Shown: piece by piece, positions 8,778 to 17,625 of the stretch
Layout: every line of letters begins with the position of its first letter
Position numbering within the stretch: position 1 is the stretch's first letter
Assembly: GCF_007556755.1 (NCBI RefSeq)
Contig: NZ_VJOO01000024.1
Coordinates: 1 to 43,356 of the forward strand
Direction of reading: 5' to 3'
From: Tepidimonas fonticaldi
GTDB taxonomy: Bacteria > Pseudomonadota > Gammaproteobacteria > Burkholderiales > Burkholderiaceae_C
DNA: 43,356 nucleotides
The notes under the pieces: model-generated
Seen by the model: only the letters and a program-made list of their open reading frames with translations
Database searches by the model: none
Told to the model about the DNA's origin: nothing
Made by a program: the position numbers and the translations under genes

Positions 8778-9771
8778 GCCCGCAGGGCCCATCGACATTT
8801 TGCTCGCCACGTACAACGGGGCAGCCTATTTGCGCCCGCAGATCGAGTCGCTGCTGGCGCAGGACTACCCCGATTTCCGTGTCCTGGCCAGCGATGACGG
8901 CTCCACCGACGGCACCCCGGCCATCCTGGTCGAGTATGCGCAGCGCTTTCCGGGTCGTTTCGTGCTGACGCCCCCGCCGCGGCCCGGGCAGGGGGCACTG
9001 CGCAACTTCGAACACCTGATGGCGACCTGTCTGGCGCAGGACCGCGCGCGGTGGTTTGCGTTCGCCGATCAGGACGATGTGTGGCTGCCCAACAAACTCG
9101 CCCTGTGCGCGGCCCGCATGCAGGCCCTGGAGTCCGAAGGCGGGGCCGACTTGCCCTGCCTCGTGCACACCGATCTGTGTGTGGTCGACGCCGCGCAGCG
9201 GATCGTGCATCCGTCGCTGGCGCGTTACGAAGGGTTCGACCCAGCGGCGGCGACCCGCGAATCCATGCTCAGCGTCAACCAGGTCACCGGCTGCACCGTG
9301 CTGGGCAATCGGCGCCTGCTCGATCTGGCGTTGCCACTGCCCCAGGCGGCCATCATGCACGACTGGTGGTGTGCCGTGGTGGCTGGCAGCGGCCGGCGGG
9401 CATTCGTCCCCCTGGCCACCGTCCACTACCGCCAGCACGGCGCCAATCACATCGGTGCCCGCAACCGCAGTGTGCTCGCGCGCGCCCGCCGGGTGCTGTT
9501 CGACGGCGCCGGCGTCTGGCGACGGGTGCACCAGCTGGGGGCGCAGACGTGGCACCAGGCGCAGGCCCTGCGGCAGCGGTTGCGCGAGCGGGGGCTCGAT
9601 GACCGGTACGTGGCCGAGTATCTCCGCTGGCGGGCCGCGCCGCGTTTCGCGCAACTGCCGGGGTACCGGCGATACTATGCGGGGCCGGAGCTGGACCGGC
9701 TCAGCCGTTGGTGCCTGTGGCGCGCATGGCCGACCGAGCCGATACAGCCGATACCCGCCGTGGACCGATGA
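8758..9771 (+). CDS. GT2 glycosyltransferase, rhamnosyltransferase type
   Basis: This 337-residue inverting GT-A enzyme has the GT2 opening DILLATYNGAAYLRPQIESL, DDGSTDGTP for nucleotide binding, and FADQDDVWLPNKL, a variant of the DxD region typical of rhamnosyltransferases of cell-surface glycans. MHDWW in the middle is the usual acceptor-side motif. It overlaps the upstream GT4 gene by 20 bases; ATG 8758 and ATG 8764 are both possible starts. The stop is only 16 bases before gspE, so secretion genes appear to be carried on the same transcript. The dTDP-rhamnose genes just upstream support rhamnose as donor, by inference. Confidence 0.9.
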   Translation: MPMPCSEPAGPIDILLATYNGAAYLRPQIESLLAQDYPDFRVLASDDGSTDGTPAILVEYAQRFPGRFVLTPPPRPGQGALRNFEHLMATCLAQDRARWFAFADQDDVWLPNKLALCAARMQALESEGGADLPCLVHTDLCVVDAAQRIVHPSLARYEGFDPAAATRESMLSVNQVTGCTVLGNRRLLDLALPLPQAAIMHDWWCAVVAGSGRRAFVPLATVHYRQHGANHIGARNRSVLARARRVLFDGAGVWRRVHQLGAQTWHQAQALRQRLRERGLDDRYVAEYLRWRAAPRFAQLPGYRRYYAGPELDRLSRWCLWRAWPTEPIQPIPAVDR

Positions 9772-9787
9772 ACCCCGTTTCCCTCTC

Positions 9788-11491
9788 ATGACCGATTCGC
9801 ACGACGTCACCCGCGCGCCCCGCCCCAAGCTCGGGGAGCTGTTGCTGGCGCAGGGCAAGCTCTCGCCGCCCGACCTCGAACGTGCGCTGCAGGTGCAAAC
9901 CTCCGTCGGCGGGCGCTTGGGCAAACTGCTCGTCCAACTCGGGTTGGTGTCAGAGGCCGATGTCTACGCCGCCCTGTCGGCGCAGACCGGCATCCCGCTC
10001 GTGCGGTCCGAGGCCTTTCCCACGGCCCGCCCCGACTGGGGGCCGTTGAACGCCGCCTTCTTGCTGGCCCACCACACGCTGCCGCTCGGGGATGTGGGTG
10101 CGGGCGATGCCGCACCCGTCTTCGTCACCAGCGATCCGTTGGATCCTCTGCTCGTCGAGGGGCTGCGCATTGCGCTCGGGCGCAGTCCCGAGCTGCGCTG
10201 GGGGCTGGAGTCCGAAATCGCCCAGCGCCACCGCGAGTGGCTGGAGGCCGACAACCCGCCGGAGGAAGCCGCCACCGGAGCGGCCACCGGCGCGTCCGAA
10301 TTCATCGAACACCTGCGCGATCTGGCGTCCGAGGCACCCATCATCCGCCGCGTCAACGAAATCGTCGACAAGGCCGTGTCGCTGCGCGCGTCCGACATCC
10401 ACATCGAGTCCTACGAGGACAAGTCGCTGGTGCGGGCCCGGGTCGATGGGGATTTGATCGTGGTCGACGAGATCGACGCCAAGGACGTGGCGGCCGTCGT
10501 CTCGCGCATCAAAATCCTGTCGCAGCTCGACATCGCCGAGCGGCGCCTGCCGCAGGACGGCCGCACCAAACTGCGCCTGCGCGGCAAGGAAATCGACGTG
10601 CGCGTCTCCACCGTGCCCACCATGCATGGCGAGTCGGTGGTCATGCGCCTGCTGGAGCGCAACGTCGACATGCTGTCGCTGGACCGGCTCAACTTCCGGC
10701 CGGACGTGCTGGCGGCCCTGCGGCGCATGCTCGCCACCCCGCACGGCATCCTGCTGGTCACGGGCCCCACCGGCTCAGGGAAGTCCACCACGCTTTACGC
10801 TGCCATGCGCGAGCTGCCGGGCGAGTCGCTCAAGATCCTCACCGTCGAGGATCCGGTCGAGTACCGCCTGCACTGGCTCAACCAGGTGCAGGTCCAGCCC
10901 CAGATCGGCCTGACATTCGCCAGCGTGCTGCGTTCTTTCCTGCGGCAGGACCCGGACGTCATCATGATCGGCGAAATGCGCGATGGCGAGACGGCCGGCA
11001 TCGCGGTGCAGGCGGCCCTCACCGGCCACCTCGTCCTGTCCACCCTGCACACCAACAGCGCCGCGGGCGCCGTGGTGCGGCTGATGAACATGGGCGTCGA
11101 GCCCTACCTCATTTCTGCCACGCTGGTGGGCGTGCTGGCCCAGCGTTTGGTGCGCCGCCTGTGCGATGCGTGCAAGGCGCCGCTTGCGCCGCAGGCCGCT
11201 GCTCAAGCCGCTGCGCTGCTCGGCGGCGCGCTGCCGGCGGATGCGCCCATCTACACCGCCGTCGGCTGCCCAGCGTGCCGGGGCACCGGCTACCATGGGC
11301 GGCTTGCCATCCACGAGCTCATCGACATCGACGAGGCCGGCAAGCAGGCCATCCTCGGCAAAGGCGCGGACCTGGAGGGGCGGGACTTCCACCACGTGGG
11401 CGGCACCCTGCTGCACGACGGTGCGGCCAAGGTGCGCGCCGGCCTGACCACCGTCGACGAAGTGCTGCGCGCCACCCGCCAAGATGACTGA
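9788..11491 (+). CDS. gspE: T2SS cytoplasmic ATPase GspE
   Basis: The 567-residue secretion ATPase powers pseudopilus assembly at the inner membrane. It has the N-terminal GspE domain (LGELLLAQGKLSPPDLERAL near residue 15), an RVSTVPTMHGESVVMRLL arginine-finger region, Walker A GPTGSGKST near residue 326, the Asp and His boxes (VEDPVEYR, GHLVLSTLHTNSA), and the zinc-binding pair CDAC/CPAC near residues 460 and 495 that marks GspE-type ATPases. ATG 9788 starts just before the conserved domain. It overlaps gspF by eight bases and heads a complete operon. Confidence 0.96.
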   Translation: MTDSHDVTRAPRPKLGELLLAQGKLSPPDLERALQVQTSVGGRLGKLLVQLGLVSEADVYAALSAQTGIPLVRSEAFPTARPDWGPLNAAFLLAHHTLPLGDVGAGDAAPVFVTSDPLDPLLVEGLRIALGRSPELRWGLESEIAQRHREWLEADNPPEEAATGAATGASEFIEHLRDLASEAPIIRRVNEIVDKAVSLRASDIHIESYEDKSLVRARVDGDLIVVDEIDAKDVAAVVSRIKILSQLDIAERRLPQDGRTKLRLRGKEIDVRVSTVPTMHGESVVMRLLERNVDMLSLDRLNFRPDVLAALRRMLATPHGILLVTGPTGSGKSTTLYAAMRELPGESLKILTVEDPVEYRLHWLNQVQVQPQIGLTFASVLRSFLRQDPDVIMIGEMRDGETAGIAVQAALTGHLVLSTLHTNSAAGAVVRLMNMGVEPYLISATLVGVLAQRLVRRLCDACKAPLAPQAAAQAAALLGGALPADAPIYTAVGCPACRGTGYHGRLAIHELIDIDEAGKQAILGKGADLEGRDFHHVGGTLLHDGAAKVRAGLTTVDEVLRATRQDD

Positions 11492-12692
11492 ACGCATCCG
11501 TTACAAGGGTCTTGATGCGCAGGGCCAGCCCTGCGAGGGGGTGCTGCAGGCACCGACGCTGGAGGCCGCGCGGCTGCGGCTGCTCGGGCAGGGCATCCGC
11601 ATCGTCGAGCTGCAAGCGGGCGACGCGCCCGCGGATGCCGCGCGGGGCCCACGGCGGGCCTCGATCAACGCGGCCGACGTGCTGCTGTTCACGCGCGAGC
11701 TGGCCCAGCTCAAGCGGGCCAACCTGCCACTGGACAAGGCCTTGACCATCCTGCGCGATCTGGCGCCCACCGAGCGCCTGCAGCGCTTCGTGGCCGACGT
11801 GGCCGACGGCATTCGTGGCGGCAAAACGCTGCACCAGGCGCTGCAGCCGCATGAATCCTCGCTGGGGCACCAGTACCTGGCGATGATCCGGGCGGGGGAG
11901 GCGTCGGGCAACCTGCAGCTCGCGCTGACCGATCTGGCCGCGCAGCTGGAGGCCGACGCCCGCCAGCGCGGGCAGCTCGTCACGGCGCTGACCTACCCGG
12001 CCATTCTGCTCGGCGTCTCGGTGCTGTCGGTGTTTTTGCTGCTGCTGTTCGTCGTGCCGCAGTTTCGCGATCTGTTCGATGCCATGGGCGACGCCCTGCC
12101 GCTGACCACCCGCTGGGTGCTGGCGTTCAGCGATGCGGTGCGGCTGCACTGGCAGGTCGGCCTGCTGCTGGCGCTGGCCGTCTTTTTGCTGCTGCGCCAG
12201 TGGCATGCCCGTCCGTCGGGCCGTCTGGCGGTGGATCGCCTGCTGTTGCGCCTGCCCGTGCTCGGCGACGTGGTGGCGGCCTTGCAGTCGGCGGTGTACT
12301 TCCGCACCCTGGGCATGCTGCTGCAGCGGGGCGTGCCGCTGTTGGACGCCCTGCGCTACGCGGCCGAGACCTTGACCAACCATGCCCTGGCGGCCGAGGC
12401 CCGGCCCCTGGTCGAACATGCCAAGGCCGGACGGCGCCTGTCGGACGGGTTCGCGGGCCAGCGGCTGGGCGAGCGCGGGGCCGCCGCCCTGATCCGGGTG
12501 GCGGAAGAAACCGGCCAACTCGCCCCCACGCTGACCCGGCTGGGCGAGCGGTTCGAGGAGGACAGCCGCCGGGTTCTGGCGCGCCTGCTGTCCATGGTGG
12601 AGCCCCTCATCATCATTGCCTTGGGTACCATCGTGGCCTTCATCATCATCGCCATTCTGGGTGGGGTGCTCTCCATCAACGAAACCATTTGA
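11484..12692 (+). CDS. gspF: T2SS inner-membrane platform protein GspF
   Basis: This 402-residue platform protein contains two copies of the GspF cytoplasmic domain, seen as VLLFTRELAQLKRANLPLDKAL (residues 69-90) and VYFRTLGMLLQRGVPLLDAL in the second half. Three membrane segments are visible near residues 172-192 (LGVSVLSVFLLLLFVVPQF), 217-235, and the C-terminal IIIALGTIVAFIIIAILGG. Length is normal. It overlaps gspE by eight bases and is followed by gspG after 17 bases. GspF links the ATPase GspE with the pseudopilins. Confidence 0.96.
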   Translation: MTERIRYKGLDAQGQPCEGVLQAPTLEAARLRLLGQGIRIVELQAGDAPADAARGPRRASINAADVLLFTRELAQLKRANLPLDKALTILRDLAPTERLQRFVADVADGIRGGKTLHQALQPHESSLGHQYLAMIRAGEASGNLQLALTDLAAQLEADARQRGQLVTALTYPAILLGVSVLSVFLLLLFVVPQFRDLFDAMGDALPLTTRWVLAFSDAVRLHWQVGLLLALAVFLLLRQWHARPSGRLAVDRLLLRLPVLGDVVAALQSAVYFRTLGMLLQRGVPLLDALRYAAETLTNHALAAEARPLVEHAKAGRRLSDGFAGQRLGERGAAALIRVAEETGQLAPTLTRLGERFEEDSRRVLARLLSMVEPLIIIALGTIVAFIIIAILGGVLSINETI

Positions 12693-12709
12693 ACCGAAAG
12701 GGGTTTTTC

Positions 12710-13174
12710 ATGAACGTCGTCCGGACGCTGCAGGCGTCGGTCTCCCCCACTGCGCGCGGGGTCCGCGCGCGACCGCGCGCCACCGGGTTTACGCTGGTCG
12801 AGCTGCTGGTCGTGCTCGTCATCCTCACGCTGTTGGCCAGCCTGGTCGGCCCGCGCCTGCTCGATCAGCTCGGGGGGGCCAAGGCCAAGACCGCCCGGGT
12901 CCAGATTGCCGAGATCGAGCAGGGCCTGGACCTGTACAAACTCGACGTCGGCCGCTATCCGTCCGAGGCCGAGGGGCTGCGCGCGCTCGTCGAGCGGCCG
13001 GCCAATGTCCCCGGCTGGAAAGGGCCGTACCTGAAGAAAGGCCTGCCGCTGGACCCCTGGAACAACGCCTATCAGTACACCCCGGTGGGCCGGCACGGCG
13101 GGCCGGACATCTACTCGCTCGGCGCCGATGGCAAACCCGGCGGCGAGGGCGACGATGCCGACATCTACAACTGA
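12710..13174 (+). CDS. gspG: T2SS major pseudopilin GspG
   Basis: The 154-residue major pseudopilin has a type III leader ending RATG26 before F27TLVE, with Glu31 at position +5 and a hydrophobic helix. The C-terminus has the GspG pattern GRYPSEAEGLRALV, PLDPWNNAYQY, and the calcium-site region SLGADGKPGGEGDDADIYN. A leader of 26 residues is longer than usual. A good ribosome binding site AAAGGGG (12697-12703) precedes ATG 12710, in line with GspG being the most abundant pseudopilin. The prepilin peptidase needed to process it is not in the window. Confidence 0.96.
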   Translation: MNVVRTLQASVSPTARGVRARPRATGFTLVELLVVLVILTLLASLVGPRLLDQLGGAKAKTARVQIAEIEQGLDLYKLDVGRYPSEAEGLRALVERPANVPGWKGPYLKKGLPLDPWNNAYQYTPVGRHGGPDIYSLGADGKPGGEGDDADIYN

Positions 13175-13177
13175 TCC

Positions 13178-13651
13178 ATGCGACAGCAAGGCTTTACCCT
13201 GCTCGAACTGCTGGTCGTGCTGGGCATCGCCGCGTTGGTCGTGACCGTCGTGGGCGTGCGGGCCGATGCCTGGATGGAGCGTTCGGCCTACCACCAAGCC
13301 GTGCGCGATGTGGCCACCTTGCTGCGGGCCGGCAAAACGGCGGCCTGGCAAGAGGGGCGCGACGTGGCCGTACGCCTGGACGCCGGAGGGCGCGTCCTGT
13401 CGTTGGGGGATGACGCCCGCGCCCAGGTGACCTTGCCCGCGGACCTCGATGTGCAGGCGGAGCGCATCGTGGCCGCCACCGTGGGGCGGGCGGGGGATGC
13501 CGCGATGGGCCCGCTGTTCGTGTTTCGCGCCGACGGGTCCGCCTACGGGGGGCGCCTTGCGCTGTTGCGCGGGCAGACAGGGGTGGCGTTCCAGGTCAAT
13601 TGGGCGCTGGGCTCGGTCGAGCAGATCAGCGTCGCCGCCCCCCCGTCATGA
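13178..13651 (+). CDS. gspH: T2SS minor pseudopilin GspH
   Basis: This 157-residue protein has a short leader MRQQG5 before F6TLLE with Glu10, the usual prepilin cleavage context, then a hydrophobic helix and a GspH/FimT-like beta-rich domain (VRDVATLLRAGKTAAWQEGRDV). It starts three bases after gspG and its stop overlaps gspI (ATGA 13648-13651). GspH helps build the pseudopilus tip region. Confidence 0.9.
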   Translation: MRQQGFTLLELLVVLGIAALVVTVVGVRADAWMERSAYHQAVRDVATLLRAGKTAAWQEGRDVAVRLDAGGRVLSLGDDARAQVTLPADLDVQAERIVAATVGRAGDAAMGPLFVFRADGSAYGGRLALLRGQTGVAFQVNWALGSVEQISVAAPPS

Positions 13652-14091
13652 GGTCAGGGCGACTCGACGGTGCGCGTGTCGATGGCGCACCTGCACGGGC
13701 GATGCGCGGCTTCACTTTGCTGGAGGCCCTGATCGCCATCGCCATCGCCGCGCTGGCGCTCGGAGCATTGGCCCGCGCTGCAGGGCAGGGCGCGCGCACG
13801 GCGGCCGAGGTGGCGGACCGGCAGCAGGCCGCCATGGTCGCCCGCGCCGTGGTGTCTACGGGCACGTTTGCCGAGGACTACCTGGCCGCTCCCGAAGGCG
13901 AATCCCCGCCCTGGGCCTGGCGCGTTCGGGTCACGCCGCAGCCCGCCGTCCTCGCCGACGCCGCCCATAGCCAACCGGACCAGACCTTGCCGGCGGCCCG
14001 CGTGTTGGTCGAGGTGTTTCGCCTCGGCGAACGGGACGCCGAGCCGGTGTGGGTCTTGTCGGCCTGGAAGCCGTATCGCACCGCGCCATGA
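13648..14091 (+). CDS. gspI: T2SS minor pseudopilin GspI
   Basis: The 147-residue product has a leader ending MRG21 before F22TLLEALIAIAIAAL with Glu26, the GspI type of N-terminal helix. ATG 13648 overlaps the gspH stop by four bases and gives a 21-residue leader; ATG 13702 would give a shorter, also acceptable leader. The soluble part ends PVWVLSAWKPYRTAP. In the tip complex GspI binds GspJ and GspK, whose genes follow with ATGA overlaps. Confidence 0.88.
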   Translation: MRSGRLDGARVDGAPARAMRGFTLLEALIAIAIAALALGALARAAGQGARTAAEVADRQQAAMVARAVVSTGTFAEDYLAAPEGESPPWAWRVRVTPQPAVLADAAHSQPDQTLPAARVLVEVFRLGERDAEPVWVLSAWKPYRTAP

Positions 14092-14699
14092 CCCGCCGCC
14101 CGCAGCGCCGGCCAGCCGGCTTCACTTTGCTGGAGTTGCTCATCGCGCTGGCCATCACCGCCTCGACCGTGGCGCTGGTGTTTGCCACCTATGGCGTGAT
14201 CGGACGCACCGAACAGCGTGCCCAAGACATCATCGCCCGCACCGAGCACATCCAGGCGGTCCACAACTGGTTGCAGCGCAAGCTGGAGGGCGCGCGCCTC
14301 ATCAGCCGTTTGGAAGCCGGGGCCACCCTCCTGTTCTTCAACGGCAATCCCGCCGGTGCTCTGTGGGTCGCTCCGCTGCCGGAGCGGGGGCCGGGCGGGG
14401 GGCTGCATGTCATTCGCGTCGCGCTCGACCGCCACGCCGACGGCACGGTGGACTGGGTGGCCGAAGCCCTGCCTTACGACGGGGCGCTGATGCAGCTGGA
14501 TTGGGCCCGCGCCATCCGCACCCCGCTCGCGCAGGGTCTGCGCACCCTGCAATGGCACTATCTGGATGGAAAAACAGGCCAGTGGGTGCAGGACTGGCCC
14601 TCCAACCGCCCCTACTACCCATCGCGCATCCGCATCGAGGTGGCGGACGCCCAGGGGGCCTGGCCCCCGTTGGTCTTTGCCTTGGCGAGGGCGCGATGA
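14088..14699 (+). CDS. gspJ: T2SS minor pseudopilin GspJ
   Basis: This 203-residue pseudopilin has the cleavage site PAG11 before F12TLLELLIALAITAS with Glu16. The rest matches GspJ: AVHNWLQRKLEGARLI, a RVALDR strand, and GLRTLQWHYLDGKTGQWVQDWP near residues 144-165, followed by PSRIRIEV. It overlaps gspI and gspK by four bases each. It belongs to the GspI-J-K tip complex. Confidence 0.92.
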   Translation: MTRRPQRRPAGFTLLELLIALAITASTVALVFATYGVIGRTEQRAQDIIARTEHIQAVHNWLQRKLEGARLISRLEAGATLLFFNGNPAGALWVAPLPERGPGGGLHVIRVALDRHADGTVDWVAEALPYDGALMQLDWARAIRTPLAQGLRTLQWHYLDGKTGQWVQDWPSNRPYYPSRIRIEVADAQGAWPPLVFALARAR

Positions 14700-15604
14700 G
14701 CAGGGGCCGGCAGCGGGGCGCCGCCCTCATTCTGGTGCTGTGGTTGGTGGCGGGGCTCGCCCTTGTGGTGGCGGCCAGCGCCCGCTCGGTCAGCGGCCAT
14801 GTCCGTCTGGCGGCGGTGGAGCTGGAGCGCCTGCGGGCCGAGGCCGTGTTGGACGGTGCCATCGCACTCATGGCCCAGCACCTGCGCCGTGCGCCCGACG
14901 GTGGGGCGGCGTACCGCGTCTATCGTCTGACGCTGGGGTCCGACGTCGTCGATATCGAGGTCACCCCGGCCAAAGGCTTGGTCGATGTGGCCGTGGCCAG
15001 TGACGAGGTGTTGCAGGCGCTGTTGCGCGACGTTGGCGGGTTGTCGGCTGGGGAGGCTGTGGTGATCGCGTCCCGGATTCGCGATTGGATCGACCCTGAC
15101 GACCAGCCGAGTGGCATCGGCGGGGCCGAAGCAGCACAGTATCGCGCCGCCGGATGGCCTTCGCTGCCCCGCAATGCCGCGATGGAAGACGACGCCGAGC
15201 TGTTGGGGGTCATGGGGGTCACCTCCGATCTGTATGAGAAAATCCGTCCGTTTTTGGGCGTCAACGGTGGACAACGGATCGACATCGCCGCCGCCCCACC
15301 GGGGTTGATCGATCGGCTGACGGGCAAGCCGGGTTTGGGTGCTCGTCTCCACGCCTTGCCCGCCGAGCGCCGCGAAGCGGAGTTTGCCGCCTACACGGCA
15401 TCCCCGCTGTTCGAGCATCGTCCGGGCGTGGCCGACCGGGCGTCGCGTCTGCGCGCCCAATGGATGGGGTCGCAGGGGCACCGCTGGCAACGGCAGGTTT
15501 GGGTGGACCGCGCCGAGCGCCCGGACACCTTGACCCCGTGGACGACTTTGTGGGTGGAGCCCACACGCCGCACCCGCGGTTTGGAGCAGGACATCAATCC
15601 ATGA
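14696..15604 (+). CDS. gspK: T2SS pseudopilin tip protein GspK
   Basis: The 302-residue protein is the large pseudopilin that caps the tip. Its leader MSRGRQRG8 is followed by AALILVLWLVAGLALVV; as is normal for GspK there is no Glu at +5. Typical GspK sequence follows: a two-part domain with VIASRIRDWIDPDDQPSGIGGAE around residues 120-142 and a helix-rich insert. Length is near normal. ATGA overlaps join it to gspJ and gspL. Confidence 0.93.
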   Translation: MSRGRQRGAALILVLWLVAGLALVVAASARSVSGHVRLAAVELERLRAEAVLDGAIALMAQHLRRAPDGGAAYRVYRLTLGSDVVDIEVTPAKGLVDVAVASDEVLQALLRDVGGLSAGEAVVIASRIRDWIDPDDQPSGIGGAEAAQYRAAGWPSLPRNAAMEDDAELLGVMGVTSDLYEKIRPFLGVNGGQRIDIAAAPPGLIDRLTGKPGLGARLHALPAERREAEFAAYTASPLFEHRPGVADRASRLRAQWMGSQGHRWQRQVWVDRAERPDTLTPWTTLWVEPTRRTRGLEQDINP

Positions 15605-16602
15605 CAGGCAAGACGGCCGTGCAAAACCGCCTCGCTCAGGGTCTCGATCGCATCGCGTGGGGGCTGTTGGACCTTCGCGATCGGCTGGTCGCGCGCGGCT
15701 GGTGGCCGGCCTCGCGCACAGTGGCCGGTGACGGTGCGGGCGCGCGCTGGGCCATCCGCGGCACGCGCGCCCACCCCCTGGCGTCGAACGGCAAGGTCCG
15801 CGCCGCCGTCGTGGCGGCGGACCGCTGCCTGTGGGGCCAGCTCACGCTGCCGGCAATGGCCCGCGGGGCACTGCCCTCGGCGGTGAACGAGGCGCTCTAC
15901 AGCCTATCCCCCCTGCCACCCGACCAGATGCTGTGCGCGTGGCGTGCAGAGCCGGCCGCCGATGGCACTTGGCGCGTGCAATGGGGCTTGGCGCCCCGCG
16001 ACGCCCTGGGTGCCCTGCGGCAAAGCCTGGGGGTGGGGGACTCCGCCCCCACATTCCTGCTGCATCCCCAGAGTGGTGCCTGGGCGGTGCGCGATGCCGC
16101 GTTCGCGCGGCAACGGCGACGGCAGGCGTGGTGGGATGCGGCCGCCTTGCTCGGCCTGGGGGTGGCCGTGGCCAGTGCCGCCGTCCTCGCGGGGATGCCC
16201 GCCGCCTTGCAGCGCCAGGGCGTCGTTGGCGCCATGCAGCAGTTGCAGACCCTGGACCCCCAGGCCGCGCCCATCCGCCAACAACTCGATGCCTTGCGCA
16301 CCCAGGCCCGCATCGTCGAGGACATCCGCGCGGGCCACGATGCAGCCGTGCCCGCGGCATCCATCATCGAGGCCCTGGCCGCCGCGCTGCCCGACGATAC
16401 CGTGCTGGACCGCATCGACATCAACGGCCGCGATATCCGCATCGGCGGCCTGACCCCCAACGCCACCGACCTGTTGTCCCGCGTGGCGGGGCACGGGGCC
16501 TTTGCCGATGCCAAGGCCCCCAATGCCGCCGTTCGCGACCCGGGCAGCAACAAGGAGCGCTTCACCTTCGAGCTGCGCTGGAAAGGGGGGAGCGCCTCAT
16601 GA
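15601..16602 (+). CDS. gspL: T2SS assembly platform protein GspL, short form
   Basis: This 333-residue protein sits where gspL is expected, between gspK and gspM, with ATGA overlaps on both sides. It has a cytoplasmic part of about 175 residues, one membrane segment near residues 180-203 (LLGLGVAVASAAVLAGMP), and a periplasmic PilN/GspL-like domain with a coiled-coil start and the ferredoxin-like pattern LPDDTVLDRIDINGRDIRIGG. The cytoplasmic part is shorter than in typical GspL, whose actin-like domain binds GspE. The call rests on order plus topology; similarity is weak, as is usual for GspL. Confidence 0.8.
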   Translation: MTGKTAVQNRLAQGLDRIAWGLLDLRDRLVARGWWPASRTVAGDGAGARWAIRGTRAHPLASNGKVRAAVVAADRCLWGQLTLPAMARGALPSAVNEALYSLSPLPPDQMLCAWRAEPAADGTWRVQWGLAPRDALGALRQSLGVGDSAPTFLLHPQSGAWAVRDAAFARQRRRQAWWDAAALLGLGVAVASAAVLAGMPAALQRQGVVGAMQQLQTLDPQAAPIRQQLDALRTQARIVEDIRAGHDAAVPAASIIEALAAALPDDTVLDRIDINGRDIRIGGLTPNATDLLSRVAGHGAFADAKAPNAAVRDPGSNKERFTFELRWKGGSAS

Positions 16603-17141
16603 ATCCCTGGACCCGCCGCGCGCTGGTCGTGCCCATCGTGTTGCTGCTGGCGATCGCCGCCGCGGTCGCCGGGGTGGCCACGTGGCTGTTGCAGCGCTAC
16701 CAGACCGGCTTGCAAATCCTGGAGCCCCGCATCGAGCGCCTGGCCGGCGTCGTCGAGGCAGGGGGCGACATCCAGGCCCAACTGGAGCAGGCCACGCAGC
16801 AGGTTGGCCCGTGGCTGCACCCGGCCGGCCCCAACGTCTCGACCGAGGTGCAGCAACGCCTGCGTGCGCTCATCGATGGTGCCGGCCTCACGTCGGTGGC
16901 GCTGCAGGCGGCCGAGCCCGACGCCAGCGGTCCCGTCACGCGCGTGCGCATCAGCGCCACCCTCACGGGCCCCTGGCCCGCGGCCGTGCGCCTGTTGCAG
17001 ACCCTGCAACAGCAGCGCCCAGCGTTCTGGGTCCAGTCCCTCAGTGTGCTGCGCGAGGGGCGGGACGCCCCCACCGAGCCCCAGACCGTGCGCCTGACGC
17101 TGCAGATCGACGCCCCCGTGGTGCGGGAGGCTGCGCCATGA
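16599..17141 (+). CDS. gspM: T2SS assembly platform protein GspM
   Basis: The 180-residue product is a bitopic inner-membrane protein: a short positive N-terminus, a membrane helix at residues 9-32 (LVVPIVLLLAIAAAVAGVAT), a helical stalk, and a periplasmic ferredoxin-like domain (VTRVRISATLTGPWPAAVRLLQTLQQ near residues 110-135) typical of GspM/PilO. It lies between gspL and the gspN-like gene with four-base overlaps at both ends. GspM stabilises GspL and connects to the pseudopilus. Confidence 0.85.
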   Translation: MNPWTRRALVVPIVLLLAIAAAVAGVATWLLQRYQTGLQILEPRIERLAGVVEAGGDIQAQLEQATQQVGPWLHPAGPNVSTEVQQRLRALIDGAGLTSVALQAAEPDASGPVTRVRISATLTGPWPAAVRLLQTLQQQRPAFWVQSLSVLREGRDAPTEPQTVRLTLQIDAPVVREAAP

Positions 17142-17584
17142 AGTTTTGGCTTGCCGTCTTGTCCCTCGTGGCGGCCTGTCTCGGTTCCGCCGCGTGGTGG
17201 TGGGATCGGGACCACGACCTGTGGCGACCGCCCCCGCCCAACCGGCCCGAGGTGCCGACCGTCCAGCCGCTGCCGGCTCCGGAATCCGTGCCTGTCGCCG
17301 CAGCCATCGAACGCCCCTTGCTGTGGTCGTCGCGCCGTCCGCCGCGGGCCCGCACGCAAGAAGACCGCTTGGTCGACGAACTCAACCAGTCCCGTCTGCT
17401 GGCCGTGTTGCAAAGTGGCGAGCAGCGCATCGCGCTGTTACGCGCGCCCGATGGCCGCCTCGTCAAATACGGCAGCCAGAGCCGGCCCTGGCGGCTCGAA
17501 TCCTTCGATGGCCGTCAGGCCAGCTTCGTGACCGAGGAGGGGCAGCGCGCCAGCCGTCCACTCGAACCCATTCGCGGTCGCTGA
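17138..17584 (+). CDS. T2SS GspN/GspC-like linker protein without PDZ domain
   Basis: This 148-residue protein has one N-terminal membrane segment (residues 3-22), a proline-rich stretch (residues 32-55), and a small beta-rich domain near residues 85-148 (LLAVLQSGEQRIALLRAPDG, then WRLESFDGRQASFV) that resembles the homology region of GspC/PulC. It lacks the PDZ domain or coiled coil at the C-terminus. In the Xps-type order this slot is held by xpsN, directly before the secretin gene. It probably bridges GspL/M to the secretin. Overlap with gspM is ATGA; gspD follows after 41 bases. Confidence 0.7.
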   Translation: MKFWLAVLSLVAACLGSAAWWWDRDHDLWRPPPPNRPEVPTVQPLPAPESVPVAAAIERPLLWSSRRPPRARTQEDRLVDELNQSRLLAVLQSGEQRIALLRAPDGRLVKYGSQSRPWRLESFDGRQASFVTEEGQRASRPLEPIRGR

Positions 17585-17625
17585 CGCCCCTGGCTTTGCC
17601 CTTGATACCTATCCCGGACGACACC

